This document shows, in pieces, positions 43,334 through 52,566 of a stretch of DNA of 64,000 nt. Below the pieces are notes generated by a model. That model did no database searches and was not told the DNA's origin. It saw only the letters and a program-made list of their open reading frames with translations. The translations under genes were made by a program, and so were the position numbers. The stretch is from Stieleria sp. JC731 (GTDB lineage Bacteria > Planctomycetota > Planctomycetia > Pirellulales > Pirellulaceae): the NCBI RefSeq assembly GCF_020966635.1, contig NZ_JAJKFQ010000011.1, forward strand, positions 1,528,021-1,592,020, given 5' to 3'. Position 1 is the first letter of the stretch, and each line of letters opens with the position of its first letter.

Positions 43334-45694
43334 TCAAACGTTAGTTCGACTCGCCGCATCCATGGATCCGATGGGCAAATGCAACGCAGGCGAAGATGTC
43401 GCCGAGCTAGACTGGCACCAGTGTCGCCAAATCGCTCGGTATGCCTTTTCGACTTCGGTAACGAACCGTTGTTCATCCGCAATCGTTTGGACCGTTTGTT
43501 GACGAAGGGACTTTCGAAGCTCCCGCAGCTGATCGAGATCGGACGCAAGTTGGCCCAATTTCTCGCCGTATTCGCTCTCATCTTTTGCAATCCACTGCGG
43601 GTATCCGAGATGATGCACGATACCGGCTGTTCCCCGTGATGGGCGGTTGTTCCCATAGATCGCAATCATCGGAACGCCCATCCATAGCGCTTGCATTGTC
43701 GTCGTGCCACCTGCCCACGGTGTCACGTCCAACCCGATGTCAATTTCCTTGTAGATCTCTAAGTACGATTTGCCCGTGAACTGGTTCTGGATGTCGATAC
43801 GCGCATCTTCAATTCCACGTTCAACCAATGCCGCACGCAATTCGGCCATCGATCGATCGTTGAAGCGCGTATTGAACGCCAGTAGGTGGGCATCGGGATT
43901 GGCGTGTAACGCGGCTGCCCAGAAGTCATGAGTCTTCGCCGAAATTTTGAAGGGTCGGTGCAATGATCCGAACGTGATATGCCCCTTCGTATCTGCTGGC
44001 AACGGCGTCAGTTCGGGGGCGTGCTCGGGCGGCAGGAACGAAAATGATCCGCCAGGAATCCGAAGCAATTGCTCGGTATGCCAAGTCGGTTCGTCCGGAG
44101 GATTTTGAACTTCACAGGTGAATGTGTAGTCGATCGCTTTCAACCCAGTCGTGTTAGGGTATCCGAGCCACGAGATCTGAATCGGTGCAGGCTTCATGGA
44201 CCATGCCGTCAGTCGGTTACCGAACGTATGGCCAGAAAGGTCGACAAGGATATCGATCTGATCGTCCAAGACTTGTTGAAAGACCTGCTGATCTGAAAAG
44301 CCAAATGTCACCCGCCAGTGGTCGGTCATGGCTTTTAGCTTTTCCGTGACACTGTCATTTGTGGTGTGCTCGTAATAACAGAATGTTTCAAACTGTTCAT
44401 TATCGCGAAGACGGAGTAGCGGTTCAAAAAATCCCGCGACAGCATGTTGGCGCAGGTCGGCCGACGCATAGCCGATGCGAAGTTTTCTTGTTTCGGTCCG
44501 GTCATTGCTATGCCCGTTAAAAGGTTGCTTGCAACCGTAGGCTTCGCCCCATTGTTTGTGGGCTTCAAAAAGTTGTTGCGGTGAAACTTCGGGATCGCCC
44601 GTCATTAGATAGACTAAACAGCCATGGACTTCGCTCATCGAATTGTCAATCGAGATTGCTTTTTCGAAACAGATTCGTGCTTCATCGCGACGTTCGGATT
44701 CGATGTGAATGAAGCCCAATGAGCAAAGGGCGTGTGCATCGTTCGGCGACAATTCCAGCGAGCGGTAAAGCTGTTCTTCAGCACCCTTCAAATCACCTAG
44801 ATCTTGCAGTGTTGTTGCGAGGTAGTGCATCGCTTTGCTGCAACCGGGAAACTCATCAATGATGCCGGTGAAAAGCTCTTTTGCTTCTTGGTGCTGTCCG
44901 AGTTTGACAAAGGATCGGGCATGTGTCAGGCGGGATACCAGATCGTTTGGACGAGCTTTGATCACCTGGTTAAGAACTTCGATCGACTCATTCAGTCGAC
45001 ATTGTCTGCGAAGGCACTCACCCAAGTTCCCGAGGATGTCGAGCTTGTTTTCATCTTCGACACTACCGCCTGATGTCTCGGAGAGGGATTCAATGCGTTC
45101 GAGCAACTGACGATAGATGGCTTCAGCATCGTAGAGCTGATTCTGTCGAACCAAGCAATTCGCAAGGTTCATCGAAGCCTGTGTAAATTCGGGTTGCCGC
45201 TTGAGAACGATTTCGAATTTCGCTTGCGCCTCTTTCAACTGCCCCAGCTCAAGCAGCAGAACACCTAGGTTGTTAACCAATTCGGTGTTATCAGGATCCA
45301 GCTCAATTGCCTTGTTTAATAGGGCGATCGCATGGAGTGAGTTGTCGCTGGCATGCTCAATCAACGCGAGATGGCCCAGCAAGGTCGGCGATTCCCCACT
45401 GAAGGCTATCGCCTTTTGAAGACACTCAATTGCATCCGGGTAGATCCCGCCGCTGTAAAGCGTCATCCCAAGAAGATGCCAAGCGTTCGCATTGGTTGGG
45501 TCTTTGGCGATCACTTCGCAGTAGATGTTTTTGGCAGCTTCTAGCTGTCCTGCTTGTTGCAGCTTGATCGCATTGTCGAGTTGTTGATTCAGAGCAGCGT
45601 TGACTTGCTGATCCGCAGAAATCGTGTTGGTATCCGCATGCATCATCCGCCGTCGAGCTCGGCTTCGCTTGGGTTTTGCTTTGCTGCGTGCCAT
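43334..45694 (-). CDS. TPR plus SPINDLY-type O-GlcNAc transferase-like protein
   Basis: 786 residues. After a basic N-terminus (SKAKPKRSRARRR) there are about ten TPR repeats (about 35-385; e.g. NAWHLLGMTLYSGGIYPDAIECLQKAI, ELVNNLGVLLLELGQLKEAQAKFEIVL). A GT41-like catalytic half starts near 400: RKLRIGYASADLRQHAV, DLSGHTFGNRL, HRPFKISAKT and DVTPWAGGTTTMQALWMGVPM (about 665). These are the UDP-GlcNAc-binding motifs of OGT/SPINDLY, so protein O-glycosylation is the likely role; the Lys of the nucleotide-binding loop is present. A codon-17 Met is an alternative start. It is monocistronic. Confidence 0.88.
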   Translation of the reverse strand: MARSKAKPKRSRARRRMMHADTNTISADQQVNAALNQQLDNAIKLQQAGQLEAAKNIYCEVIAKDPTNANAWHLLGMTLYSGGIYPDAIECLQKAIAFSGESPTLLGHLALIEHASDNSLHAIALLNKAIELDPDNTELVNNLGVLLLELGQLKEAQAKFEIVLKRQPEFTQASMNLANCLVRQNQLYDAEAIYRQLLERIESLSETSGGSVEDENKLDILGNLGECLRRQCRLNESIEVLNQVIKARPNDLVSRLTHARSFVKLGQHQEAKELFTGIIDEFPGCSKAMHYLATTLQDLGDLKGAEEQLYRSLELSPNDAHALCSLGFIHIESERRDEARICFEKAISIDNSMSEVHGCLVYLMTGDPEVSPQQLFEAHKQWGEAYGCKQPFNGHSNDRTETRKLRIGYASADLRQHAVAGFFEPLLRLRDNEQFETFCYYEHTTNDSVTEKLKAMTDHWRVTFGFSDQQVFQQVLDDQIDILVDLSGHTFGNRLTAWSMKPAPIQISWLGYPNTTGLKAIDYTFTCEVQNPPDEPTWHTEQLLRIPGGSFSFLPPEHAPELTPLPADTKGHITFGSLHRPFKISAKTHDFWAAALHANPDAHLLAFNTRFNDRSMAELRAALVERGIEDARIDIQNQFTGKSYLEIYKEIDIGLDVTPWAGGTTTMQALWMGVPMIAIYGNNRPSRGTAGIVHHLGYPQWIAKDESEYGEKLGQLASDLDQLRELRKSLRQQTVQTIADEQRFVTEVEKAYRAIWRHWCQSSSATSSPALHLPIGSMDAASRTNV

Positions 45695-46135
45695 CGTCTA
45701 TCTGCCCTCGGTCACCAACCAATTTTCGACACGACTGGATGTGTCGTCGTTCTGTACCACTTAATCGTCTTCGGCAAAACGATCGATCTGGGTTGATCAG
45801 AAGGCCGATTTGATAGAGCGTCATGATGCCCAGATTGGCTGCAATCACGGGTGTAATCGAGATTGAATCGACAAAAGACAGACTTCGATTGCCGCGTCAA
45901 TGATGAAGTAGTTTCGTGCGGGTTTTCGGACAGCCCCATTCTTGCCACACTTTCGGGAGCTGTCGCTACTGGATGACACATGATCAGGGTCTATCTGCCG
46001 AGCCTCGCTTCTGGCCAGAAATTCTTCGTGACCGGGGGTTGTAAGGCAACTTGGGTCGTGTCACAGGCGGATCCGTCATCGAGTAAAATTGCATGCCTCG
46101 TTTGGACCCCTTAATTCTCGATTGGTGTTAGCAAA
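45695..46135. other. Divergent promoter region without recognisable gene
   Basis: 441 bp between the divergent glycosyltransferase and hydrolase genes. A short palindrome CGACAC/GTGTCG lies near 45725-45744. Small ORFs on both strands have no domain or ribosome-binding site. No repeat family, tRNA or terminator was seen. Confidence 0.5.
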
Positions 46136-46852
46136 ATGATTTTGAAGCGATGGCTTGCGGTCTGTCTTCTTTCGCAGCTTGCTCTGCTCGGCGGCGTTTC
46201 GGCGGAAGAGTCGTCTCAGTCTGCAAAGACGCTGGATATTAGCGTTCCAGTTCATATGGACTACCTTCTTTCGCTTCCTGAAGGCTATGAACCCGATGGA
46301 AAGGCAGTGCCCCTATTGCTATTTCTGCATGGGGCGGGGGAACGCGGTGACGACATTAACGTGGTCAAGAAGCACGGACCACCGAAGATGATCGCGGCGG
46401 GAGAAAAATTCCCGTTCATCGTCGTGTCACCCCAATGTAAGAAAGGGAAAATCTGGGAACCCTTCCAACTGAGCGCTTTGCTTGACCAAGTGATTCGTGA
46501 CCACAACGTGGACGAGTCCCGCGTCTACGTCACCGGTCTCAGTATGGGAGGCTTCGGAACCTGGGCTTTGGCAGCCTATTCGCCAGAGCGGTTTGCTGCG
46601 ATCGCACCGATCTGTGGTGGCAGCGAGCTATTCCGAGCCCGAAATTTGAAAGAGCTACCGATTTGGGTTTTCCACGGTGCGAAAGATTCTGTGGTGCCGC
46701 TATCGCGATCGCAAGACATGGTCGATGCGCTGAAGAAGCAAGGCAACGAGCCAAAATTTACGATCTATCCCGAGGCTCAACACGACTCGTGGACGGAGAC
46801 TTACAACAATCCAGAATTATACGAATGGTTGTTGTCGCATCAGTCGAAGTAA
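46136..46852 (+). CDS. Secreted alpha/beta hydrolase (phospholipase/PHB-depolymerase-like)
   Basis: 238 residues with a signal peptide (about 1-23, cleavage after VSA). A serine hydrolase fold with LLFLHGAGERGDD (oxyanion loop), GLSMGGFGTW (nucleophile Ser136), FHGAKDSVVP (Asp at about 188) and EAQHDSW (His at about 218) gives the full triad. This matches secreted esterase, phospholipase/carboxylesterase or PHB-depolymerase-like families that cleave polysaccharide or lipid esters. It is monocistronic and its 3' end faces ribH on the other strand. Confidence 0.88.
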   Translation: MILKRWLAVCLLSQLALLGGVSAEESSQSAKTLDISVPVHMDYLLSLPEGYEPDGKAVPLLLFLHGAGERGDDINVVKKHGPPKMIAAGEKFPFIVVSPQCKKGKIWEPFQLSALLDQVIRDHNVDESRVYVTGLSMGGFGTWALAAYSPERFAAIAPICGGSELFRARNLKELPIWVFHGAKDSVVPLSRSQDMVDALKKQGNEPKFTIYPEAQHDSWTETYNNPELYEWLLSHQSK

Positions 46853-46940
46853 GAGCTATCTATCGTCGACGTTGCATCGGTGAAGGTAGCGTGCTTTCCC
46901 GCTGGATTGGCGTCGTGGACGGCGAATTCGTCAGGGCCCC

Positions 46941-46960
46941 AACCTGAAAATCATCAGGTT
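46941..46960. terminator. Hairpin between convergent genes
   Basis: AACCTGA (46941-46947) pairs perfectly with TCAGGTT (46954-46960) around AAATCA, followed by TTGTTAT on the plus strand. It lies midway between the hydrolase stop and the ribH stop, so a bidirectional end is plausible despite the weak T-run. Confidence 0.4.
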
Positions 46961-46983
46961 GTTATGGTGCACTTTGGTCGGGA

Positions 46984-47460
46984 CTATGTCGCGCCCAGTT
47001 TGACGCCCAGTCGCAGTAGCTCAAGCGCCGCGTCGGCAGCTTCTTCACCTTTGTTGCCGACCGTGCCGCCACTGCGCTGCAAGGCTTGATCCAGCGTATT
47101 GCAAGTGAGCAACCCGAAACCGATCGGTTTTCGGGTTGTCAAACCAAGATCCATGATCGCATCGCTGACGGAACGATTGATGTGTTCGTCATGTGTGGTT
47201 TCGCCTTTGATCACACATCCCAGTACGATCGCGGCGATCACGTCCACGCCATCAAGTGCATTCGCGCATACCAGCGGCAATTCCCAAGCTCCGGGAACAC
47301 GGACGACGCTGATAGCGGAATCCTGATAGCCAGCTTCACGAAGGGTTTTCAGGCTTCCCTGTACCAGCGAATCGCAAATGCTTTCGTTGTACCGACTGGC
47401 GATGATGACAATTTTGCCTTCGGGGAGATTGCCTTCGATACCAGTGACTTCAGTCGACAT
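46984..47460 (-). CDS. ribH: 6,7-dimethyl-8-ribityllumazine synthase
   Basis: 158 residues, normal length. It joins 5-amino-6-ribitylaminouracil with 3,4-dihydroxybutanone 4-phosphate in riboflavin synthesis. Signature motifs are [39 protein letters not shown] (the active-site His is in this loop) and [19 protein letters not shown]. The start overlaps the 3' end of rho by 11 nt, so it is translated from the rho transcript. Other rib genes are not in the window. The linkage to rho and coaE is a recurrent planctomycete gene order (general knowledge). Confidence 0.96.
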   Translation of the reverse strand: MSTEVTGIEGNLPEGKIVIIASRYNESICDSLVQGSLKTLREAGYQDSAISVVRVPGAWELPLVCANALDGVDVIAAIVLGCVIKGETTHDEHINRSVSDAIMDLGLTTRKPIGFGLLTCNTLDQALQRSGGTVGNKGEEAADAALELLRLGVKLGAT

Positions 47461-48964
47461 CCTTCACACTCATTAGAAATTCGGCATTGTTTTGTGTTTT
47501 GGACAGTCGCTTGACCATGTCAGCCATCGCGTCGCTAGGCGACGATTCGACCATCGCTCGACGCAATGATGAAATACGCTGAAACTCGTCTTTATCGAGC
47601 AGCATTTCTTCGCGTCGGGTGCCGCTACGACTGATGTCAATCGCGGGCCAAATTCGGCGTTCAACCAAACCGCGGTCCAAAACAATCTCAAGATTGCCGG
47701 TGCCTTTGAATTCTTCAAAGATCACATCATCCATCTTACTTCCGGTATCGACAAGGGCGGTGGCCAGGATCGTCAACGATCCGCCCTCTTCCGTCTTGCG
47801 CGCCGATCCAAAGATGGCTTTGGGCTTTTGCATCGCGCCGGCATCAAGACCGCCGGTCAGCAATTTGCCCGTCGATTCACCGTCACTGTTGTGTGCTCGT
47901 GCAAGTCGAGTGATGGAATCTAAGAAAACGACGACATCGACTCCAGACTCGACCATTCGTTTCGCTTTCTCGATCACCATCTGAGCGACTTGGATGTGAC
48001 GCTGTGCCGGTTCATCGAATGTGCTGCTGATCACCTCGCACTGTGGTCCGCGGACTTCGCGTTCCATATCGGTGACTTCTTCGGGGCGTTCGTCTATCAA
48101 CAAGATGAAGACGTAGGCTTCCGGATAGTTATGCAAAACGGCGCGAGCCATGTTCTGCATCAAAATTGTTTTTCCCGCGCGGGGTGGGCTGACAATCAGT
48201 CCGCGTTGACCAAATCCGATCGGGGTCAGCATGTCAACGATTCGGGTCGACAGTTCGTCAGCGCTATGCTCCATCATGATGCGGCGATCAGGATGCAGCG
48301 GTGTTAGTTCTTCGAACGGGATCGACGAGTTGCGCTGCGACGGGTCGCGACGATTGATCGCTTCGATACGCAGTAACGCGAAGTAACGCTCGTTTTCTTT
48401 CGGTGGTCGAATCTGACCGGCAACGTGGCTGCCAGTTTGCAGACCGAAGCGACGAATCTGGCTCGGTGACACATAGATGTCGTCGGGGCAGGAAACATAG
48501 TGATGTTTGCTGCTGCGTAAAAATCCGAAGCCGTCGGGCAAGATTTCTAAGGTGCCTTCGCCGTACATCAAACCGCCAGCCTTCATGCGGTTCTTTAGAA
48601 TGGCAAAGATCAATTCTTGCTTGGAAGTCTCTTCTGTTTCCTCGATGCCTTCGGATTGGGCCAATTCAAGAATTGCTGACTCGCTCATCGCTTGTAGCTC
48701 GGCCAGCGATGTTTGCGGCCCATCGGCACCGGACGGAATGCCGACGCGTTTACCGACCTTGGTCGCTTCGCTAACGATTTCTTCAGGAAGCGAAAGCGGA
48801 TCACGTTCGGCATCTAATTCACGGATACGTTGATCAACGACTTTATCGGGGTGCCGCTGAGTCGGGCGCCCGCGTCTTCCTGGGTAACCCCGGGAATTGC
48901 TATGCCGTTTGTGCATGCGGTCATCGCCGCGAAAATTATCGCCCGAAGGCCCTTTCGATTGCAT
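47450..48964 (-). CDS. rho: Transcription termination factor Rho
   Basis: 504 residues. An Arg/Gly-rich, basic N-terminal extension of about 88 residues precedes the Rho_N helix domain ([24 protein letters not shown]) and the cold-shock-like RNA-binding domain with RNP1 DGFGFLR (144-150). The hexameric ATPase core has Walker A SPPRAGKT (259-266; usually APPKAGKT), [27 protein letters not shown] (Walker B) and the [26 protein letters not shown]-loop region. It terminates transcription on unstructured RNA. The extension is larger than in E. coli and may help RNA binding or phase behaviour. ribH overlaps its end. Confidence 0.97.
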   Translation of the reverse strand: MQSKGPSGDNFRGDDRMHKRHSNSRGYPGRRGRPTQRHPDKVVDQRIRELDAERDPLSLPEEIVSEATKVGKRVGIPSGADGPQTSLAELQAMSESAILELAQSEGIEETEETSKQELIFAILKNRMKAGGLMYGEGTLEILPDGFGFLRSSKHHYVSCPDDIYVSPSQIRRFGLQTGSHVAGQIRPPKENERYFALLRIEAINRRDPSQRNSSIPFEELTPLHPDRRIMMEHSADELSTRIVDMLTPIGFGQRGLIVSPPRAGKTILMQNMARAVLHNYPEAYVFILLIDERPEEVTDMEREVRGPQCEVISSTFDEPAQRHIQVAQMVIEKAKRMVESGVDVVVFLDSITRLARAHNSDGESTGKLLTGGLDAGAMQKPKAIFGSARKTEEGGSLTILATALVDTGSKMDDVIFEEFKGTGNLEIVLDRGLVERRIWPAIDISRSGTRREEMLLDKDEFQRISSLRRAMVESSPSDAMADMVKRLSKTQNNAEFLMSVKDVD

Positions 48965-49421
48965 GATATTGGGCGTCCATGGGGACGCAGGTGAAGAGAA
49001 GGAGTGGAGTTGTCAGCTTGCGCTGGGAGGGATGGAGAAGGGAAAAGCTCTCCTACTCAAGGAGGAACCGCGAGGTTAGCGAATGCCGGGTGCGGCTTGC
49101 GAACTGGTTTAAGTGGTTTTCGACGTTTCGAGATCTCGAAGGCCGGAAAATTGAAAAGGTTTACGTGACTAGGCACGATACAACTTAGTCAAAACCTTGC
49201 TCGACGTGTTGCCAAACAAGGGCTCTACGCAAGGCGACCGAGTTTGGGTCATCCCATCCCCTCTGCGGTCGCTTCCGTGCAGCCTGTTGGAATTTTGTCT
49301 CGCGAGTGCTTTGCAGCGAATTAGGTTCCGGAAAACCGACGTTAATGTCGCTTGTGGCGACGTAGATTCTTCGGCGGTTGCGTGTCGACAATTCCAACAA
49401 TCCGCGGTCGCAATCAATCGG
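48965..49421. other. Intergenic region between coaE and rho
   Basis: 457 bp upstream of rho. Small ORFs here (for instance an 82-codon one) have no domain, start signal or coding bias. No tRNA, hairpin with T-run or repeat was recognised. The length is consistent with a long 5' leader of rho, which could be autoregulated, but no specific element could be identified. Confidence 0.4.
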
Positions 49422-50105
49422 CTAATCGGAAAGACAATGCTTTCCTTGCCCCTTTAGATGGCTCTCGGGGCGCCGATTATTTAACGACTTCATCATTTTA
49501 GCGATCTGCAGCCATTGTCGATCCAGATTTTCACGCAAAGCGTCTAAGGTCAGATCATTCCACATAACATGATTACTGAGCCGACATTTCGTCTCTATGG
49601 GCATCTGACACCGCTCGCGTCGCTCGAGTTCGCGGCGGTCCCAGCCACGATTTTTGATCCTCGGCAACCGATTTTCTAAGCTCGCGTGAACGCACCAAAT
49701 TTCATCGCAGGTTAAGTCCCAGTGAGACTCAAACAACAGCGGCACGTCTAAAAGCGCGACCGTTTTCCCCTGTTGTGCCGCTGTCGCGATGCGATCCATG
49801 ATCACTTGCCGAGTCGGCGGATGAACGATCGATTCAAGATAGCGAAGGTTGTCGCGTTTTGCCGGTTCATCGCCGAACACAAAATCAGCAATCTTTGCGC
49901 GATCGACTTGGCGATGATCCGTTGTCGATTGATAAAGAATCTCAGTGCCGAATCTTTCAACAAGCTTGTCGATTACCTCGGAAGTGTTCAGGCATTCGCG
50001 GGCGATCAAGTCCGCATTGATCCATTCGGCACCAAGGCTCGCGAGGTGTTCTGCTGCTGTTGATTTCCCGCCCGCTGGCGAGCCGACGATACCGAGAACA
50101 AACAT
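49422..50105 (-). CDS. coaE: Dephospho-CoA kinase
   Basis: 227 residues; it phosphorylates the ribose 3' position of dephospho-CoA as the last step of CoA synthesis. The P-loop is GSPAGGKS (8-15), followed by EWINADLIAREC (CoA-binding), YLESIVHPPTRQ, ALLDVPLLFESHWDLTCDEIW and the lid with RLPRIKNRGWDRRELERR. Length is slightly above the usual ~200 because of a basic C-terminal tail. The Shine-Dalgarno is weak. It lies 38 nt after the zinc-ribbon gene, so the two probably share a transcript. Confidence 0.95.
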   Translation of the reverse strand: MFVLGIVGSPAGGKSTAAEHLASLGAEWINADLIARECLNTSEVIDKLVERFGTEILYQSTTDHRQVDRAKIADFVFGDEPAKRDNLRYLESIVHPPTRQVIMDRIATAAQQGKTVALLDVPLLFESHWDLTCDEIWCVHASLENRLPRIKNRGWDRRELERRERCQMPIETKCRLSNHVMWNDLTLDALRENLDRQWLQIAKMMKSLNNRRPESHLKGQGKHCLSD

Positions 50106-50143
50106 GCGAGTCTTTTAGTGAATCAGTTAGCGATCCGTATCGA

Positions 50144-50860
50144 CTACTTGCGATACAGCCAAGCGGCACATGCAGGGCACTCGATCAGAAAACCAAGGCG
50201 AATGCGGTCAATCATTTGAGTCGTCAGCATTTGATTACAACCGCCACACGATTCGTCTTCGATCGGCGCGAGCGCTTCGTCACCGCGCGACGTACTGAGG
50301 CGAACATACTCTGACTTGACCGAAGCCGGAACCAATTTTTCCGCCTTGGCAAGCTCTTCACGAACGTGCGCCAAATCTCCTTTGACGACCTCAAGCCGTG
50401 ATCGGACTTTGTCTGCCCGTTCGTCCTGCTCAGCAATGTTACTTTGCAGTTCTTCTTCAGCTTTTGTAACGACTTCGTTTAGCGAGTCGATGCGTTCAAG
50501 GCCTTCAAGAATCTCGTCACTTTGGACACTATTGGCCTGTTCGTCAGCAGCAATCTGCTCTTTCAGCAAGTTGAATTCTTTGTTGCTCGATGCGGTGTTG
50601 AGTTTCGCTTTCAGCTGATCGATGTGATCCTCGCGAGACTTCAACTGCAACTGCTTGTCGTCGCAAATCATGGTTGCTGATTTGACATCTGCGCGCGCCT
50701 TTTCGACATTCGCTTTGCATTGATCGACGATCGCTTCGCCAGCTTTGATTTGCCGCGGCCCCCGCGCAAGTTCGGATTCCAGATCCTTGACCTGCAGGTG
50801 CAATGAGTGCAGTCGACGGAGCAGATCTCCGTCAAATTTGGTGTTTTTATCAACAGCCAT
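50144..50860 (-). CDS. Coiled-coil protein with C4 zinc ribbon (CT398-like)
   Basis: 238 residues. About 190 residues of uninterrupted coiled coil (heptads with Leu/Ile and charged positions, two antiparallel helices suggested by the break near SNKEFNLLKEQIAADE) are followed by a C-terminal C4 zinc ribbon: CGGC near residue 205, then CPAC near 230. This is the DUF164/CT398-type family, linked in Chlamydia to type III secretion and RNA polymerase (CdsZ), and elsewhere of unknown role. It is upstream of coaE by 38 nt. Confidence 0.88.
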   Translation of the reverse strand: MAVDKNTKFDGDLLRRLHSLHLQVKDLESELARGPRQIKAGEAIVDQCKANVEKARADVKSATMICDDKQLQLKSREDHIDQLKAKLNTASSNKEFNLLKEQIAADEQANSVQSDEILEGLERIDSLNEVVTKAEEELQSNIAEQDERADKVRSRLEVVKGDLAHVREELAKAEKLVPASVKSEYVRLSTSRGDEALAPIEDESCGGCNQMLTTQMIDRIRLGFLIECPACAAWLYRK

Positions 50861-50976
50861 AGAGAGTTTGTCTATTTGGGGATCTAGGCAAGATGCCGAG
50901 TCTTCATTTGTTTTGTGTCGGGACCATGATACCGCGAAAGACCACGGATCAGAATCCGGGGCCCGCGGCTGACTTT

Positions 50977-52524
50977 TCAGGAACGTTCAGTCGGCAACGA
51001 CGTTGTCCCGAGAGATTCTTCCTGGCTAACGAGAAGGCTCAGCAATTGGTGTCGGCGTGGGTTGCCTTTGACGCCGATTAACTCACCGCGTTCTTGTTCG
51101 CTCAGGCCAAACCAGCGAATCGAATTCGGCAATTCCCAACGCGGCAAATGTTGCAAGCGTTTGGCAATCTTGTCGGCGAGCGATCGCTCAAGTTCGCCGT
51201 TGGGGGCTCCGCCGAAGGCGCCAACCCCCGTCGTCCACAGTTCCACCCACAGCGTTAGCTTTCTGCCGGATCGGTCCAGGCTTAGGATGCAGGTGCGAAT
51301 TTCGGAAAACTCGTTGACCGATCGTTCGATGGACATCGGGTCGACGCTATGTCCGTTCGACAACGTAATGCGGTCGTCTGCCCGTCCCAAGATTCGCAGT
51401 TGTCCAGTTTCGTTGCTCTGTTTGACGACATCGCCAGTATCCAACCAGCCGTCGGGACCAATCCGCCGCTCGGTCAGCTGGCTGTCATCAAGGTAGCCGT
51501 TCATCATGCATGGCCCACGAACCCAAAGCCGATCTTGCGCATCAATACGGTGTTCCCAAGTCTGGACAACACGGCCCGCGTGACCGGCGATTGAGTCCTG
51601 TCGAGTTTGGCTGCTGATGACTGGTCCGGATTCGGTCAGACCATAACCCTGAATAACGCAGACACCTTGTTCTGACCAGTTCGCGAATTGTTCGTTATCC
51701 ATCGCCGCTCCTCCACATCCAAGCATCTGCAGACTGCGACAGCCTTCTGGTTGTTGCAGTAAGCGTTCGGATAAACTCGGCACGACGTTGGCAAGCGTTG
51801 GGTTAAAAGCAGGGGCAAACTCGCACCATCCTTCGTATCCGCGATTGATCGCTAGGGTGCAACCGGATAGCAACCATGTCCCTATATCACAGGTACGCGC
51901 ATAGGCGTGGCTGATGGACAGCACTGTTAGTCTGCGATCGGTTTGGGACTGGTGTGCAGCTTGAAGTTTCGCCTTCGCATTCTCCAATAGCGCCTGATGC
52001 GAAAGCATGACGCCTTTTGGTTCACCACTGGTTCCGCTCGTCCAAAGCACAAGAGCTGTATCGGTGGGGATCAACGCTGTGTCGACTCGAGTAGTTTCAT
52101 TCAGTCGAGCCACTGATCGAGAGATCAACTCGTCTTTAGCATCTTCTCCTAACCAGTATCCTTTCGCTTTGTCACGGCATCGCTGCACATAGTTTGGGCC
52201 GGCAGCGCTATCGATCGGGATTTCAACAAGTCCCGCGCGGGGACAAGCTAATGCGACTAGTAGGTCGTCAATCGAGTTCGTGACCGAATGGACGAAGCGG
52301 GCATTGGTGCCAAACGCTGACGTCGAGTCCGGCAGTTGCTTCAGTGACCAAGCAACCGAGTTGACCAGTTGTTCAAGTCGACGCCACGAAATGCCGTCTG
52401 AACGATCCGAAAACTCACGTCGATCGGTCCAGATTGCCAGGCCATCCGCATAGCGAAACGCATTGAATCGCAGGACTTCGTCCAGTCGCTTCGCCTTCTT
52501 GGAGTCAGTCTGGGGGTCAGACAT
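50977..52524 (-). CDS. AMP-binding (acyl-CoA synthetase-like) enzyme
   Basis: 515 residues. The adenylate-forming motifs are ALVLWTSGTSGEPKGVMLSH (near 160, P-loop), GCGGAAMDNEQF, GYGLTESGPVISSQT (A5), DGWLDTGDV (A7) and a C-terminal lid with ILGRADDRITLSNGHSVDPMSIE. The final catalytic lysine of the A10 motif is probably Lys in ELIGVKGNPRR, although the usual GK arrangement is altered. It would activate a carboxylic acid as an acyl-AMP, then probably a CoA or carrier thioester. Its divergent neighbour starts only 42 bp away, so the two share a promoter region. The substrate is not identifiable. Confidence 0.87.
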   Translation of the reverse strand: MSDPQTDSKKAKRLDEVLRFNAFRYADGLAIWTDRREFSDRSDGISWRRLEQLVNSVAWSLKQLPDSTSAFGTNARFVHSVTNSIDDLLVALACPRAGLVEIPIDSAAGPNYVQRCRDKAKGYWLGEDAKDELISRSVARLNETTRVDTALIPTDTALVLWTSGTSGEPKGVMLSHQALLENAKAKLQAAHQSQTDRRLTVLSISHAYARTCDIGTWLLSGCTLAINRGYEGWCEFAPAFNPTLANVVPSLSERLLQQPEGCRSLQMLGCGGAAMDNEQFANWSEQGVCVIQGYGLTESGPVISSQTRQDSIAGHAGRVVQTWEHRIDAQDRLWVRGPCMMNGYLDDSQLTERRIGPDGWLDTGDVVKQSNETGQLRILGRADDRITLSNGHSVDPMSIERSVNEFSEIRTCILSLDRSGRKLTLWVELWTTGVGAFGGAPNGELERSLADKIAKRLQHLPRWELPNSIRWFGLSEQERGELIGVKGNPRRHQLLSLLVSQEESLGTTSLPTERS

Positions 52525-52566
52525 CGTGTATGATCAGGTGGTCGAGGATCTTCTTGCGAGAATTCA

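Noticed and set aside
49169..49417. 82-codon minus-strand ORF between rho and coaE
   Set aside because: No Shine-Dalgarno, no recognisable domain and low-quality composition; the paired cysteines (CWNC) alone are not enough.
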